Below are positions 52,335 through 61,220 of a stretch of 64,000 bases of DNA, piece after piece. The position numbers and the translations under genes are program-made. The notes under the pieces were generated by a model. The model did not search any database. It had not been told where the DNA came from and was given only the letters and a program-made list of their open reading frames with translations. Each line of letters opens with the position of its first letter. The first letter of the stretch is position 1. The DNA is from Granulosicoccus sp964449565 (lineage in GTDB: Bacteria; Pseudomonadota; Gammaproteobacteria; Granulosicoccales; Granulosicoccaceae). The stretch spans positions 26,205-90,204 of the forward strand of contig CAYUZB010000003.1 of assembly GCA_964449565.1 (NCBI GenBank), in the 5' to 3' direction.

Positions 52335-53090
52335 ATGACCGAAACCAACGACGAAAAAACGCACTTTGGCTATCAAACCGTTGATGCCAAATCCAAGGCC
52401 GGTATGGTTGGACAGGTATTCGATTCGGTTGCATCAAAATATGATGTGATGAACGATCTGATGTCCTTCGGTGTACATCGTGTGTGGAAACGTTTCACCA
52501 TCGAGCAATCGGCGGTTCGAGCCGGTCACTATGTACTGGATATTGCGGGCGGTACCGGAGATCTTGCGTCAAAGTTTTCTAAACGTGTCGGCAAGGATGG
52601 CTTTGTTGTACTCGCTGACATCAATGCAGCCATGTTGACTACGGGTCGCGCACGGCTGATGGATGAAGGCATTGTGGGTAATCTGGACTACGCACAGGCA
52701 AATGCCGAAACCTTGCCGTTTGCTGACAATACCTTTGATTGCATCACCATCGCCTTTGGTCTGCGTAATGTGACTGACAAGGACAAGGCCATAGCCTCGA
52801 TGTATCGCGTACTGAAACCCGGTGGTCGATTACTGATATTGGAATTTTCCAAGCCGGTATTGCCGCTGCTGAGTCGTGCCTATGATGCTTACTCGTTCAC
52901 CGCTTTACCCATGATGGGTAAACTGGTTGCGAATGATGCGGACAGTTATCGCTACCTGGCTGAGTCCATTCGCATGCACCCGGATCAGGATACGCTTGAA
53001 GGCATGATGCAACAGGCCGGATTTGAAAAGACGAGTTACCACAATCTGACCGGTGGTGTCGTTGCCTTGCACAAGGGATTCAAGTTCTGA
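52335..53090 (+). CDS. ubiE: Ubiquinone/menaquinone biosynthesis C-methyltransferase UbiE
   Basis: SAM-dependent C-methylation in ubiquinone synthesis. From the ATG at 52335 the protein has 251 residues, the E. coli length, and begins MTETNDEKTHFGYQTV. Motifs: VFDSVASKYDVMNDLMSFG, the SAM-binding VLDIAGGTGDLA, AFGLRNVTDKDKA and FSKPVLP. In-frame sequence upstream of this ATG lies inside the DUF971 gene and is not conserved. Part of ubiE-ubiJ-ubiB. Confidence 0.97.
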   Translation: MTETNDEKTHFGYQTVDAKSKAGMVGQVFDSVASKYDVMNDLMSFGVHRVWKRFTIEQSAVRAGHYVLDIAGGTGDLASKFSKRVGKDGFVVLADINAAMLTTGRARLMDEGIVGNLDYAQANAETLPFADNTFDCITIAFGLRNVTDKDKAIASMYRVLKPGGRLLILEFSKPVLPLLSRAYDAYSFTALPMMGKLVANDADSYRYLAESIRMHPDQDTLEGMMQQAGFEKTSYHNLTGGVVALHKGFKF

Positions 53091-53118
53091 ACCGAAGCCA
53101 TTCGGTTCACTAATCATC

Positions 53119-53742
53119 ATGTCCTTACCTTTGCCCATTAGCGTCGCGCTGGAACAGCTTATCAATCGAGCTTTGAAACTTGATGAGGAGACGCGTGCTC
53201 GTCTGGATGATGTGAACGGTAAGGTTGTGCAGCTCAATATCACGTCTCCCATTCCAGCGCTTGTGACGTTTTCGATCACTGATCGGCATGTCTATGTGTC
53301 CGGGCATCACGATGGTGATGTCGACACCACCATAAGGGGTTCCTTGTCGAGCCTGCAGTCACTGATGCGTAACAATGATGCGATTCACCGCGGAGATGCC
53401 AGTATCGAAGGTGATATTGCGACAGGAAATGCACTCAAGGGAATGGCAAGCTCGCTCGATATCGACTGGGAAGAACAGATATCGCCGCTGGTTGGCGATA
53501 CCGTGGCTCATCAAATTGGTGTCGCATCACGGAAGTTTGCCGGTTGGTTTGAGCGCACTTCCCAAAGTATGAAAGCGAACACGCGTGAGTATCTTGAAGA
53601 GGAAGTAGAGTTTGTCGCGCCAGCAAACATGCTCAGGCATTTTGCTGATTCGGTCGATGATATACAGTCAAGTGTCGACCGGCTGGAAGCGCGCTTGAAA
53701 CAGTTGGAGAAGGCAGACGCCGACAAGGCGACTCATCTGTGA
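53119..53742 (+). CDS. ubiJ: Ubiquinone biosynthesis accessory factor UbiJ (SCP2 domain)
   Basis: Lipid-binding scaffold factor of the aerobic ubiquinone complex. From the ATG at 53119 it has 207 residues: an SCP2-like domain (LEQLINRALKLDEETRARL, then ALVTFSITDRHVYV and RGDASIEGDIATGNAL) followed by a C-terminal coiled coil (residues about 175-203, VDDIQSSVDRLEARLKQLEK). Location between ubiE and ubiB is diagnostic. Its stop overlaps the GTG start of ubiB. Confidence 0.94.
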   Translation: MSLPLPISVALEQLINRALKLDEETRARLDDVNGKVVQLNITSPIPALVTFSITDRHVYVSGHHDGDVDTTIRGSLSSLQSLMRNNDAIHRGDASIEGDIATGNALKGMASSLDIDWEEQISPLVGDTVAHQIGVASRKFAGWFERTSQSMKANTREYLEEEVEFVAPANMLRHFADSVDDIQSSVDRLEARLKQLEKADADKATHL

Positions 53743-55421
53743 TCGGACGTATCGCTCGTTTTGTCAAGATAGAAAGAGTCTTCGTCAAGTACGGACTCGA
53801 AGAACTCTTCTTGTCTGGCACCCGTGTTTCGGCCTTGCGTCATGTGTTTTTGTTATCGCCAACTCGCTGGCTGAATACGGATACGCGAAAGCTCCCACGT
53901 GGACAACGCATTCGTTATGCACTTGAGGAGCTTGGCCCGGTATTCGTCAAACTCGGTCAGGTGTTATCCACGCGTCGCGATTTATTGCCTGATGACGTTG
54001 GTGATGAACTGGCAAAGTTACAGGATCAGGTGGCACCATTTCCCAGTAGTGATGCTGTGCGGGAAATCGAAAATGCACTGGGTGCATCTATCGACACGCT
54101 ATTCAAGGAGTTTGAGCACACGCCCATCGCATCAGCCTCTGTTGCCCAAGTGCATGGCGTGATTTTTGAAGATGGCGCTGAAGCCATCGTCAAGGTGTTA
54201 AGGCCGGGAATCGCGAGTGTCATTAAACGTGATGTCAGTCTGATGTATGTGCTGGCTGATCTTGCCGGATTCATTCTTCGCGATGGCAAACGTCTTCGTC
54301 CGCGTGAAGTTGTCGCCGAATATGACAGGACCATTTCCGATGAGCTGGATCTGGTAGCCGAAGCGACCAATGCCGTTGTATTACGCAATAATTTCAAAGA
54401 ATCGAAAAAGCTCTATGTCCCGGAAATCTACTGGGATTACACGCGCAGCAATGTACTGGTGCAGGAGCGCATCAGTGGCATATCCATTCGTGATGTGGAT
54501 GAGATGCGACGTATCGGTATGGATATGCAAAAACTGGCTGAGCACGGTGTCGAGATTTTCTATCGGCAGGTGTTTGACCATAATTTCTTTCACGCGGACA
54601 TGCACCCGGGAAATATCTTTGTCTCATCAGAGAATAAGGATCATCCGCAATACATCGCAGTCGACTTTGGCATTGTCGGTTCTCTGACCGACGAAGACCA
54701 ACGCTACATTGGTGAAAACCTCCTGGCTTTTTTCCAGAGAGACTACCGACGTGTGGCACAGCTACATATTGATTCGGGATGGGTGCCGCGTAGTACCCGT
54801 GTCAGTGAGCTGGAAGCTGGCGTGCGTGCCGTTTGCGAACCGATTTTCGAAAAGCCACTTGCTGAGATTTCATTCGGCGCGGTATTGCTGCAACTCTTTC
54901 ATGTGGCGCGTCGATTTGAAATGGAGGTGCAGCCACAACTGGTATTGCTGCAAAAGACGCTATTGAATATCGAAGGCCTCGGTCGCCAGCTTTACCCCGA
55001 GCTTGATCTTTGGGCCACCGGCAAACCCTTTCTTACTGCATGGGTTGCCAAACGTAACAGCCCGTCTGCCATAGCGAAAAAATTCATCGCTGAAGCGCCA
55101 GCTATTTTGAATGCGATGCCGGAAATGCCGATGTTGGTGCATGGTTTTCTCAAAGCCAACAAGGATGTCTTGCATTCTCAATTGCCAGAGACTGCCGGTG
55201 GTACGGTAAGCGGTCGATCATCGGCGCACCATGGTGTCGGTAACTACCGATCACCCGATGACAAGTCATTGCGTTATGTGATCGCGGGTGCCGCGATACT
55301 CATCTCGGCGGGTCTATGGTCTGGCGCAACTCTGATTGCCGTCGGTGAACAGCCCAGTCTATTGGCTTATCTTGCCGCGATAAGTGGTTTGTTGCTGATC
55401 TTGCGCGGTTTGTTTCGCTAA
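53739..55421 (+). CDS. ubiB: Atypical kinase/ATPase UbiB (ubiquinone biosynthesis)
   Basis: Membrane-bound kinase-like ATPase needed for ubiquinone synthesis. The 560-residue protein (E. coli 546) begins at GTG 53739 and has the ADCK/UbiB signature KLGQVLSTRRDLLP (the KxGQ motif) and the Ala-rich loop IASASVAQVH. The catalytic FHADMHPGN and the metal-binding DFGIVG follow, and two C-terminal hydrophobic helices (about 510-558) form the membrane anchor. Its stop overlaps that of the convergent DUF3291 gene by 4 bp. Confidence 0.97.
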   Translation: MIGRIARFVKIERVFVKYGLEELFLSGTRVSALRHVFLLSPTRWLNTDTRKLPRGQRIRYALEELGPVFVKLGQVLSTRRDLLPDDVGDELAKLQDQVAPFPSSDAVREIENALGASIDTLFKEFEHTPIASASVAQVHGVIFEDGAEAIVKVLRPGIASVIKRDVSLMYVLADLAGFILRDGKRLRPREVVAEYDRTISDELDLVAEATNAVVLRNNFKESKKLYVPEIYWDYTRSNVLVQERISGISIRDVDEMRRIGMDMQKLAEHGVEIFYRQVFDHNFFHADMHPGNIFVSSENKDHPQYIAVDFGIVGSLTDEDQRYIGENLLAFFQRDYRRVAQLHIDSGWVPRSTRVSELEAGVRAVCEPIFEKPLAEISFGAVLLQLFHVARRFEMEVQPQLVLLQKTLLNIEGLGRQLYPELDLWATGKPFLTAWVAKRNSPSAIAKKFIAEAPAILNAMPEMPMLVHGFLKANKDVLHSQLPETAGGTVSGRSSAHHGVGNYRSPDDKSLRYVIAGAAILISAGLWSGATLIAVGEQPSLLAYLAAISGLLLILRGLFR

Positions 55422-55867
55422 GCGGGTTTGTCGAATGCCTGTTTGAAGGTAAATGCGTTCGTGGTTGGTCCATTTGCTTGCAGCATATCCAGGCGATCTT
55501 TTGCTTCCACGGCGGTGGGCTGATGACCCGTAGGCACCCACCACAACACACTGTTTTGGCTTTTGGCGCTATGGAACCATTTCTTTCGCTGTTTCATCAC
55601 GTCAGTGTGGGCAGTGCGGTAGACGTAGTCGAACAGTGACGCAACCGAGTCCCAGACAGAAATATTCACAATAAACTCTTCGCCAAAGGGATTGTCCGCA
55701 GGATCCTCTTCCTGTACATCGTCTTGCAGACGCCAGACAAATCCTGGCGCTGCATCAGCCAACGCATTGATTCGGTCAAGCTCCGAGACAAAGTCTGCCA
55801 GGGTCGGCGAATCAATCGGCGCGAGCAGATGCGCAATGTTAAGTTGCGCGAGTTCCCAATCAGCCAT
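55418..55867 (-). CDS. DUF3291 protein
   Basis: 149 residues beginning WELAQLNIAHLLAPID, with FVWRLQDD, ISVWDSVASLFDYVYRT and ALWWVP-like VLWWVPTGHQP, the pattern of DUF3291, which is related to the antibiotic-biosynthesis-monooxygenase ferredoxin-like fold. No function is established. It shares its 3' end with ubiB (4-bp convergent overlap) and lies 39 bp downstream of the PhyH gene, with which it may form an operon. Confidence 0.85.
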   Translation of the reverse strand: MADWELAQLNIAHLLAPIDSPTLADFVSELDRINALADAAPGFVWRLQDDVQEEDPADNPFGEEFIVNISVWDSVASLFDYVYRTAHTDVMKQRKKWFHSAKSQNSVLWWVPTGHQPTAVEAKDRLDMLQANGPTTNAFTFKQAFDKPA

Positions 55868-55906
55868 GTGATGAAATCCTGATATCGCCTGTCAATGTAC
55901 CGTTTG

Positions 55907-56806
55907 TTATTGTGCAAAGGCACTTTTTGCCTTGCCGCTTTCCTGGACCTTGAAGATAGACGAACCATCTGGCGGTGGGGGCAAGGGCATCATGATCGGT
56001 ACCTCGGTGAGGCGGGCGGTCAATGGTTGAGATCCGCACACGAGATTGTCCTGAAATTTCTGCCATAGCGCTTGTTGATTCATACCGGTATAGACATTCT
56101 GTGCACCGGCAATGGGCCATGCATCTGCCGCCCCTAGTTCATACAGCAGCAACAGGCGTGGATCCTTACCGCGATTGGGCGCACTGCCATGCAGGGTACG
56201 CACATGGTGAATGGAAATATCACCCGCTTTGCCGGTCAAGGTCACCGCTGCATCAAGATCCACATCCGGATGATTCGGATCAACCGCACCACAGAATACC
56301 TTATCGATCATATGTGGAATGGCGGGCAATTTGTGCGACCCGGGAATGACTTGCAGTGGCCCGTCGTCCTCGCCAATATCACTTAGCATGACACCGACCG
56401 CGAGCAAATCATCATTGGTATGCGGGTAGAACGCCCAATCCTGATGCCATTCAACCGGCGCACCGCCCTGAGCGGCCTTGGTGTTCAGTTTGCTGTTGTG
56501 CAGTCGGATGGCGTTGCCGAGTAGTGGCTTCAGCAGGTTCAGCAAGGCATCGGATTGCAGATATTTTTGATAAACATCAGCGACCTGATGCGGCGTCTTG
56601 ATGCGATTCAAGCGCGGATGGTTTGATCTATGCCCCCGGTCCAGATCGTAAACATCATTGTTTTCGGTCACGTTTCTCGACGCATCGATCAGAGCGCGAG
56701 TGGTTTCTTGCATTTCCTGCAGGAGATCCGCTGGCACGGCATTCTGGATGAGCAGAAATCCATCTCGCCGATAAGCCTGCTGTTGTGTGTCGCTCAGCGT
56801 ATTCAT
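55907..56806 (-). CDS. Phytanoyl-CoA dioxygenase family (PhyH) Fe(II)/2-oxoglutarate oxygenase
   Basis: 299-residue oxygenase with the facial triad His121, Asp123 (WHQDWAFYP) and His206 (TLHGSAPN), and an arginine at 212 or 217 for 2-oxoglutarate. EDDGPLQVIPGSHK is the typical PhyH loop. The substrate is unknown; bacterial members act on small metabolites, including osmolytes and natural products. Divergent from the MacA-like gene across 123 bp. Confidence 0.9.
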   Translation of the reverse strand: MNTLSDTQQQAYRRDGFLLIQNAVPADLLQEMQETTRALIDASRNVTENNDVYDLDRGHRSNHPRLNRIKTPHQVADVYQKYLQSDALLNLLKPLLGNAIRLHNSKLNTKAAQGGAPVEWHQDWAFYPHTNDDLLAVGVMLSDIGEDDGPLQVIPGSHKLPAIPHMIDKVFCGAVDPNHPDVDLDAAVTLTGKAGDISIHHVRTLHGSAPNRGKDPRLLLLYELGAADAWPIAGAQNVYTGMNQQALWQKFQDNLVCGSQPLTARLTEVPIMMPLPPPPDGSSIFKVQESGKAKSAFAQ

Positions 56807-56929
56807 AGGTATCGGTCCACACTATCTGTGTTGTGTATCACACGCTAACACCGCGCCTATTGCTTGCCAAGGAGGTGACGTCACTAATTGATCTACTATG
56901 GTAAGTCCAGGTAGTGAGGAGCCCGGGTT

Positions 56930-57988
56930 TTGCTCAAGAATATTTTTTTGTTGATGCTCGCACTGGCAGGGATCGGAGCATTTGCGTATTGGCAGTTCAA
57001 ACCCGAGCCTGTGGTATCGGTGTCGACCGTGGCCGTTGAAAAACGCGACATTGTGCTAACCCTGAATCTCGTTGGTGAAGTCATCAATGATCAAACCGTC
57101 ACCATGACTGCGCTACTCGATGGCGAAATCATCTCGATCAAGGCCCGTGAGGGTGACGCTGTCAGCAAGGGCGATACATTGGCAGAGCTGGATAGTCAGG
57201 AGGCGAACACACTGCTGGACAAGGCCAAGGCTGAGCTCCAATATCAGCAACAAAATGTTGTAATGACGACACGTAATCACCAACGACTGAACGACTTGTC
57301 GCAAGCGGGCAATGCATCAAAACAGTCGCTCGATGATGCCTTGAATGCAAAGCTCAGCGCCGAAGCTGCGGTGAAGGTCGCAGCAACCAGTGTCACGCTT
57401 TCAGAACTCCGAATGCAAAATGCGCGTATAGAAGCGCCTTTTGATGGCACCGTCGTTTTACAAAGTGCCGAAATCGGCCAATGGGTAGAGGCGGGTACGC
57501 GTCTGTTCACGATCGTCTCCGATTCGGGCAATGTTATCGAAGCAGAAGTCGACTCCAGCGAATGGTCACGGGTCAGTCTTGAGCAAGTCGCGCAACTCAG
57601 TACTGATGCGATACCCGACATGCACTGGCCAAGCACGGTTAAATGGATAGCGCCAAATATCAGCGAAGACAGTGGCAATACATTTGCCGTACGCTTTTCC
57701 CTGGGTGACGATACACCTGCATTTCTGCTTGGTCAGGAGCTAGATGTGGATCTTGAGCTCGATAGAGTCACTGATGTACTCACGGTACCGCTGCAAGCAT
57801 TGATAGAAGAATCCCCCGGGCAATTTTTTACCTATGTGTCCGAGTCCGGTGAAGCCAGACGGCGAACCGTCGAGCTTGGTCTGAAGAACCTGATCGATGC
57901 TGAAGTCACCGCAGGTTTGAATGAAGGAGATGTATTGATTCTGCCCGGTCGCTATCGCCTGTTTGACGGAATGCCGATCGGTGATTGA
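56930..57988 (+). CDS. Periplasmic adaptor (membrane fusion) protein of a MacAB-like efflux system
   Basis: 352-residue HlyD/RND-type adaptor with an N-terminal membrane anchor (NIFLLMLALAGIGAFAYW). The lipoyl-like halves include GEIISIKAREGDAVSKGDTL and RIEAPFDGTVV, flanking a short alpha-hairpin (about 85-150), with beta-barrel and membrane-proximal domains to the C-terminus. The start is TTG at 56930 with GAGGAG upstream. It heads an operon with the ATPase and permease genes. No outer-membrane channel gene is adjacent, so a shared TolC-type channel is likely. Confidence 0.9.
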   Translation: MLKNIFLLMLALAGIGAFAYWQFKPEPVVSVSTVAVEKRDIVLTLNLVGEVINDQTVTMTALLDGEIISIKAREGDAVSKGDTLAELDSQEANTLLDKAKAELQYQQQNVVMTTRNHQRLNDLSQAGNASKQSLDDALNAKLSAEAAVKVAATSVTLSELRMQNARIEAPFDGTVVLQSAEIGQWVEAGTRLFTIVSDSGNVIEAEVDSSEWSRVSLEQVAQLSTDAIPDMHWPSTVKWIAPNISEDSGNTFAVRFSLGDDTPAFLLGQELDVDLELDRVTDVLTVPLQALIEESPGQFFTYVSESGEARRRTVELGLKNLIDAEVTAGLNEGDVLILPGRYRLFDGMPIGD

Positions 57989-58652
57989 ACTTGAGCGCCT
58001 CAATAAGAGTTTTACGACCGCGGCCGGTAAGCTGCCGATCCTGAAAGACGTTTCGCTTCATATAGCCCGTGGTGAATTTGTCGCCATCATGGGGCCATCC
58101 GGTTCGGGAAAGAGCACCTTGCTCAATGTGCTGGGTTGTCTGGATGTTTTTGATAGTGGTCAATATGTGTTTGGCGATGTCAGCATTCAGGATCTTGATT
58201 CGGATGCTTTGGCGGCCTTGCGCTGCAATGCGTTCGGATTTGTTTTCCAGAATTTCAACCTTGTGCCGCAACTGACGGCGTGGCGTAATGTTGAATTGCC
58301 TTTGATCTATAGCGGTAAGTCACGCAAGGTCAGAAAATCTATTGCTGAAGCCATGTTGGCAGAGATGGGGCTCGAGGAGCGTACCGAGCACCGACCGGTT
58401 GAATTGTCCGGTGGTCAGCAACAGCGTGTTGCCATCGCTCGTGCATTGATCAATCAGCCCGATGTAATCATCGCCGATGAGCCTACCGGCAGCCTGGATA
58501 GTGAAACCGGGCAGGAGATCATGCAGGTATTGTCCGCTTTGCACAAAAAAGGTACGACCATTGTCATGGTCACACACGAGAACGAAATAGCCGAGCATGC
58601 CAGTCGGCTGATACATCTGCGTGATGGGCGGATCAGTGAGGCTAGTGCATGA
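57981..58652 (+). CDS. MacB-type ABC transporter ATPase
   Basis: 223 residues from the GTG at 57981, which overlaps the adaptor stop by 8 nt. Walker A is GPSGSGKST, the Q-loop lies in FVFQNFNLVPQLTAW, the signature is LSGGQQQRVAIARAL, and Walker B is VIIADEPTGSLD, typical of LolD/MacB/FtsE-type ATPases. Powers the mechanotransmission-type permease encoded next. A TTG at 57963 is a less likely alternative start. Confidence 0.93.
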   Translation: MIELERLNKSFTTAAGKLPILKDVSLHIARGEFVAIMGPSGSGKSTLLNVLGCLDVFDSGQYVFGDVSIQDLDSDALAALRCNAFGFVFQNFNLVPQLTAWRNVELPLIYSGKSRKVRKSIAEAMLAEMGLEERTEHRPVELSGGQQQRVAIARALINQPDVIIADEPTGSLDSETGQEIMQVLSALHKKGTTIVMVTHENEIAEHASRLIHLRDGRISEASA

Positions 58653-59887
58653 GAATTCTGATTGACAGCTTTCACCAGGCCATTCGGGCGCTGGTTGATC
58701 ATCGACTCCGAACGGCCTTGAGCATTCTGGGCATCACGATCGGCATCGCGGCAGTAATGGCGGTCAGTACCATCAGCAAGGGTGGAAACTACATTGTCTA
58801 TTCGGAGCTCGAAACCTTCGGCTTGAATTCCGTCTGGGTCTACCGTGACAATAATTTTGATGCTGGCGCAGGACAGCAACGCTCAGGTAGTGGCATAGAC
58901 AATGATGACTACGATGCAGTCCGCTTGAACATGGCAGGTTTTGGTATCAGGCGAGTGACGCCAGTTGTCTATCCGGACGATAGAGGCGAATTCACGCAAC
59001 GTGGCCGAAGCATGATTACACAATTGCTGGGTGTTGGCCGTGAGTACCATGATGTTACCAACGACTCTCTGGACGAAGGTCGACGCTTTCATCAGGCCGA
59101 TATCGATGCAAAGCACCAAGTCGCTATCATTGGCCCAACCGTGGTTGAACGTTTGCTTGACCCAACGCTGTCGCCCATCGGCCAGACCATCCGCTACCAG
59201 AACAAGCGGTTTATGGTTATAGGTACGCTCAAGCGCAAGAGTCGCGATTTTTTATCCAGTATTGGCTCGGTAGGTGGGCAGGATGCGAATGATCGAATAA
59301 TGATTCCCTTCACCGCCTTGCAGCAGATTCGCGGTCGAGATTCGATAGGCAACTTTCATGTTGAAGTGGCCGAGTTCGATGAGGCCGCTCAGGTGGCCAC
59401 CAGCATTCGCACATTGCTTGAAAATCGTCACCCCGTGGGTTTCGCCTACAAGTCTGAAACCATGGCGAGCTATATCTCGACGACCAACCGGATTCTCGGT
59501 GGTGTGGCGATTGTCGGCATTGTGGCTGCATCAATTTCATTATTAGTGGGTGGCATGGGCATCATGAACATGATGGGGACGGCGGTGCTTGAGCGAACCC
59601 GTGAGATCGGTGTGCGTAAAGCCATCGGTGCGCGTGAAAAGGATATTCTGCTGCAGTTCCTGCTCGAGGCCGGACTGATCAGTATCGTCGGCGGACTTCT
59701 CGGCTTGCTGATTGGCGGACTCGCCAGTGTCGGGCTGGCCTATGCCACCGGCTTTCCGGTGATTCCGTCACCTGTCAGCATTTTTGGCGCACTGGCGGTT
59801 TCGGTGACAGTCGGGCTGTTATCGGGCTTTCTACCGGCCCGCCGAGCGGCTAAATTGCGCCCTGTCGAAGCCCTTCGCAGCGACTGA
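58649..59887 (+). CDS. MacB-type ABC transporter permease
   Basis: 412 residues: a first membrane helix (ALSILGITIGIAAVMAVSTI, about 22-41), a large periplasmic core of about 220 residues, then three helices in the FtsX-like domain. That domain has the family motif MNMMGTAVLERTREIGVRKA and a C-terminal GFLPARRAAKLRPVEALR. Overlaps the ATPase gene by 4 nt. With the adaptor it makes a tripartite pump; the substrate (macrolides, peptides or lipids in known systems) is unknown. Confidence 0.93.
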   Translation: MRILIDSFHQAIRALVDHRLRTALSILGITIGIAAVMAVSTISKGGNYIVYSELETFGLNSVWVYRDNNFDAGAGQQRSGSGIDNDDYDAVRLNMAGFGIRRVTPVVYPDDRGEFTQRGRSMITQLLGVGREYHDVTNDSLDEGRRFHQADIDAKHQVAIIGPTVVERLLDPTLSPIGQTIRYQNKRFMVIGTLKRKSRDFLSSIGSVGGQDANDRIMIPFTALQQIRGRDSIGNFHVEVAEFDEAAQVATSIRTLLENRHPVGFAYKSETMASYISTTNRILGGVAIVGIVAASISLLVGGMGIMNMMGTAVLERTREIGVRKAIGAREKDILLQFLLEAGLISIVGGLLGLLIGGLASVGLAYATGFPVIPSPVSIFGALAVSVTVGLLSGFLPARRAAKLRPVEALRSD

Positions 59888-59901
59888 AAACCCACTCCCA
59901 T

Positions 59902-59938
59902 GGGGCTTTGCCGCGGGCTTCGCCGGGGACTTTGCCGC
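59902..59938. repeat. Three GC-rich imperfect repeats after the permease gene
   Basis: GGGGCTTTGCCGC (59902-59914), GGGCTTCGCCG (59915-59925) and GGGACTTTGCCGC (59926-59938) follow head to tail, starting 15 bp after the permease stop. No good hairpin with a U-tract is formed. Otherwise the 139-bp spacer before the next gene is featureless. Confidence 0.55.
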
Positions 59939-60026
59939 AATTATTCGCCCGTCAACCTGAGTTAACAATTGAACTGGCAACAACCTTGCATCGCAGAACG
60001 TTACACGACGTAACGAAGAACCCGCA

Positions 60027-60341
60027 ATGCAACAGATTCAACCGGATCCGCTTTGGGACGAAGGCATTTCCTCATTTTTGCTCGGCGAATACGAGCAACG
60101 TCAGGTACCGCTGTCGATCGACGATCTGCAAGTCTTTGCCAATGACCACGCGGTGCGCGTTGGCGACATTCTGGAAACGCTTTTCCTGATGGCGATCTAT
60201 GGTGAGTGGCGTTATATGGATGCCGCCGGTAGTGACCTGAAGCTCGACGAGGAAGCATTGAACAAGCTATACGCCAAAGGCCGTTTGTCAGGCGCTGATC
60301 TCGAAGCCTTCAATGGTGTGTGGGTGCCAGCTGACGCTTAG
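60027..60341 (+). CDS. Small acidic protein of unknown function
   Basis: 104 residues, acidic, with no signal peptide or membrane helix. LSIDDLQVFANDHAVRVGDI followed by LETLFLMAIYGEWRY looks helical; LDEEALNKLYAKGRLSGADL is a second helical segment. I do not recognise a family. No strong ribosome-binding site precedes the ATG. The gene is isolated, with a repeat array at its 3' end. Confidence 0.6.
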   Translation: MQQIQPDPLWDEGISSFLLGEYEQRQVPLSIDDLQVFANDHAVRVGDILETLFLMAIYGEWRYMDAAGSDLKLDEEALNKLYAKGRLSGADLEAFNGVWVPADA

Positions 60342-60370
60342 TCGCCAGAGCTTGGGTGGTTGGCGCCGAC

Positions 60371-60454
60371 TCGCTAGTGCACGATTACTAGCGCCAGATC
60401 GCTAGTGCCAATTGGCTAGTGATCGATTGTTAGCTCTTGATCGCTAGCGCTCGA
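60371..60454. repeat. 14-bp tandem repeat, six units, centred on CTAG
   Basis: Six consecutive 14-bp units with consensus TYGCTAGYGCNMGA. CTAG starts at 60374, 60388, 60402, 60416 and 60444; the fifth unit has TTAG at 60430, exactly in phase. Units 2 and 3 also form a perfect hairpin, ACTAGCG (60387-60393) with CGCTAGT (60400-60406). The array fills the spacer between the convergent gene at 60027-60341 and carbonic anhydrase, so it may act as a bidirectional terminator. A 14-bp period is incompatible with coding selection. Confidence 0.85.
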
Positions 60455-60461
60455 TACCCGC

Positions 60462-61094
60462 TTAACCGATTCCGGCAAGATCGGAATCAAAGAAATCCAC
60501 AAGCCCGGTTTCCAGTGAGTATTCTGCGCCAACGATGTGCAGCTCCTCATTGGCAATCAGCCCTTCAAGTACTTCAGATCCTTGTTGTAGATGCGAGACT
60601 GAGGCACGTACATTGGCCCTTATCGCCTCTTCTACCAGTTTATCGTTATCTTCAGCGATGTCGGTTTCAAGCAAGGTTTCAACCGAGGGCCGAATACTGT
60701 TGACGATCGTTTGCAAACTCGGAGAATGTTTTGTCGAGGGTTGCTTGAGTGTGTCTACCGTCGCTTGTATCGCGCCACATCGGGAATGACCGAGCACAAC
60801 AACAAGCTTGACGTTAAAGCTCGCGGCGGCAAATTCAATACTGCCCAACAGAGACGGCGCGACGATATTGCCGGCTACTCGAACCACGAATAAATCCCCC
60901 AGCCCCTGATCAAACACGATTTCGGCGGGCACGCGTGAATCCGCGCAACCGAGAATGATGGCAAAGGGTGACTGGGATTTTGCCAGATCGGCGCGGTGGG
61001 CCTGTTTGGCGAGGGTAGACGTGTCACGCGTATTGGCGGCGAATCGTTGATTGCCCGTCTTTAAACGTTGCAAAGCTTCTGCGGCAGGAACCAT
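60462..61094 (-). CDS. Beta-class carbonic anhydrase
   Basis: Zinc enzyme interconverting CO2 and bicarbonate. The 210-residue protein has the zinc ligands and dyad of the beta class: Cys50, Asp52 and Arg54 in LGCADSRVP, then His103 and Cys106 in LGHSRCGA. DLFVVRVAGNIV follows the usual pattern. The size is typical. A stand-alone gene, divergent from uvrD across 126 bp. Confidence 0.95.
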   Translation of the reverse strand: MVPAAEALQRLKTGNQRFAANTRDTSTLAKQAHRADLAKSQSPFAIILGCADSRVPAEIVFDQGLGDLFVVRVAGNIVAPSLLGSIEFAAASFNVKLVVVLGHSRCGAIQATVDTLKQPSTKHSPSLQTIVNSIRPSVETLLETDIAEDNDKLVEEAIRANVRASVSHLQQGSEVLEGLIANEELHIVGAEYSLETGLVDFFDSDLAGIG

Positions 61095-61220
61095 GGGTGA
61101 TGCTGTAAAAATAAGGTGATTCGCCCAATTGTATTACGTCCGCGACAGTGAGTACCAAATACTGGATGGATATTCAGCTTAATCTCTGCAGTAAGAGGTC
61201 GCGGTTGATACCATGCAGGG

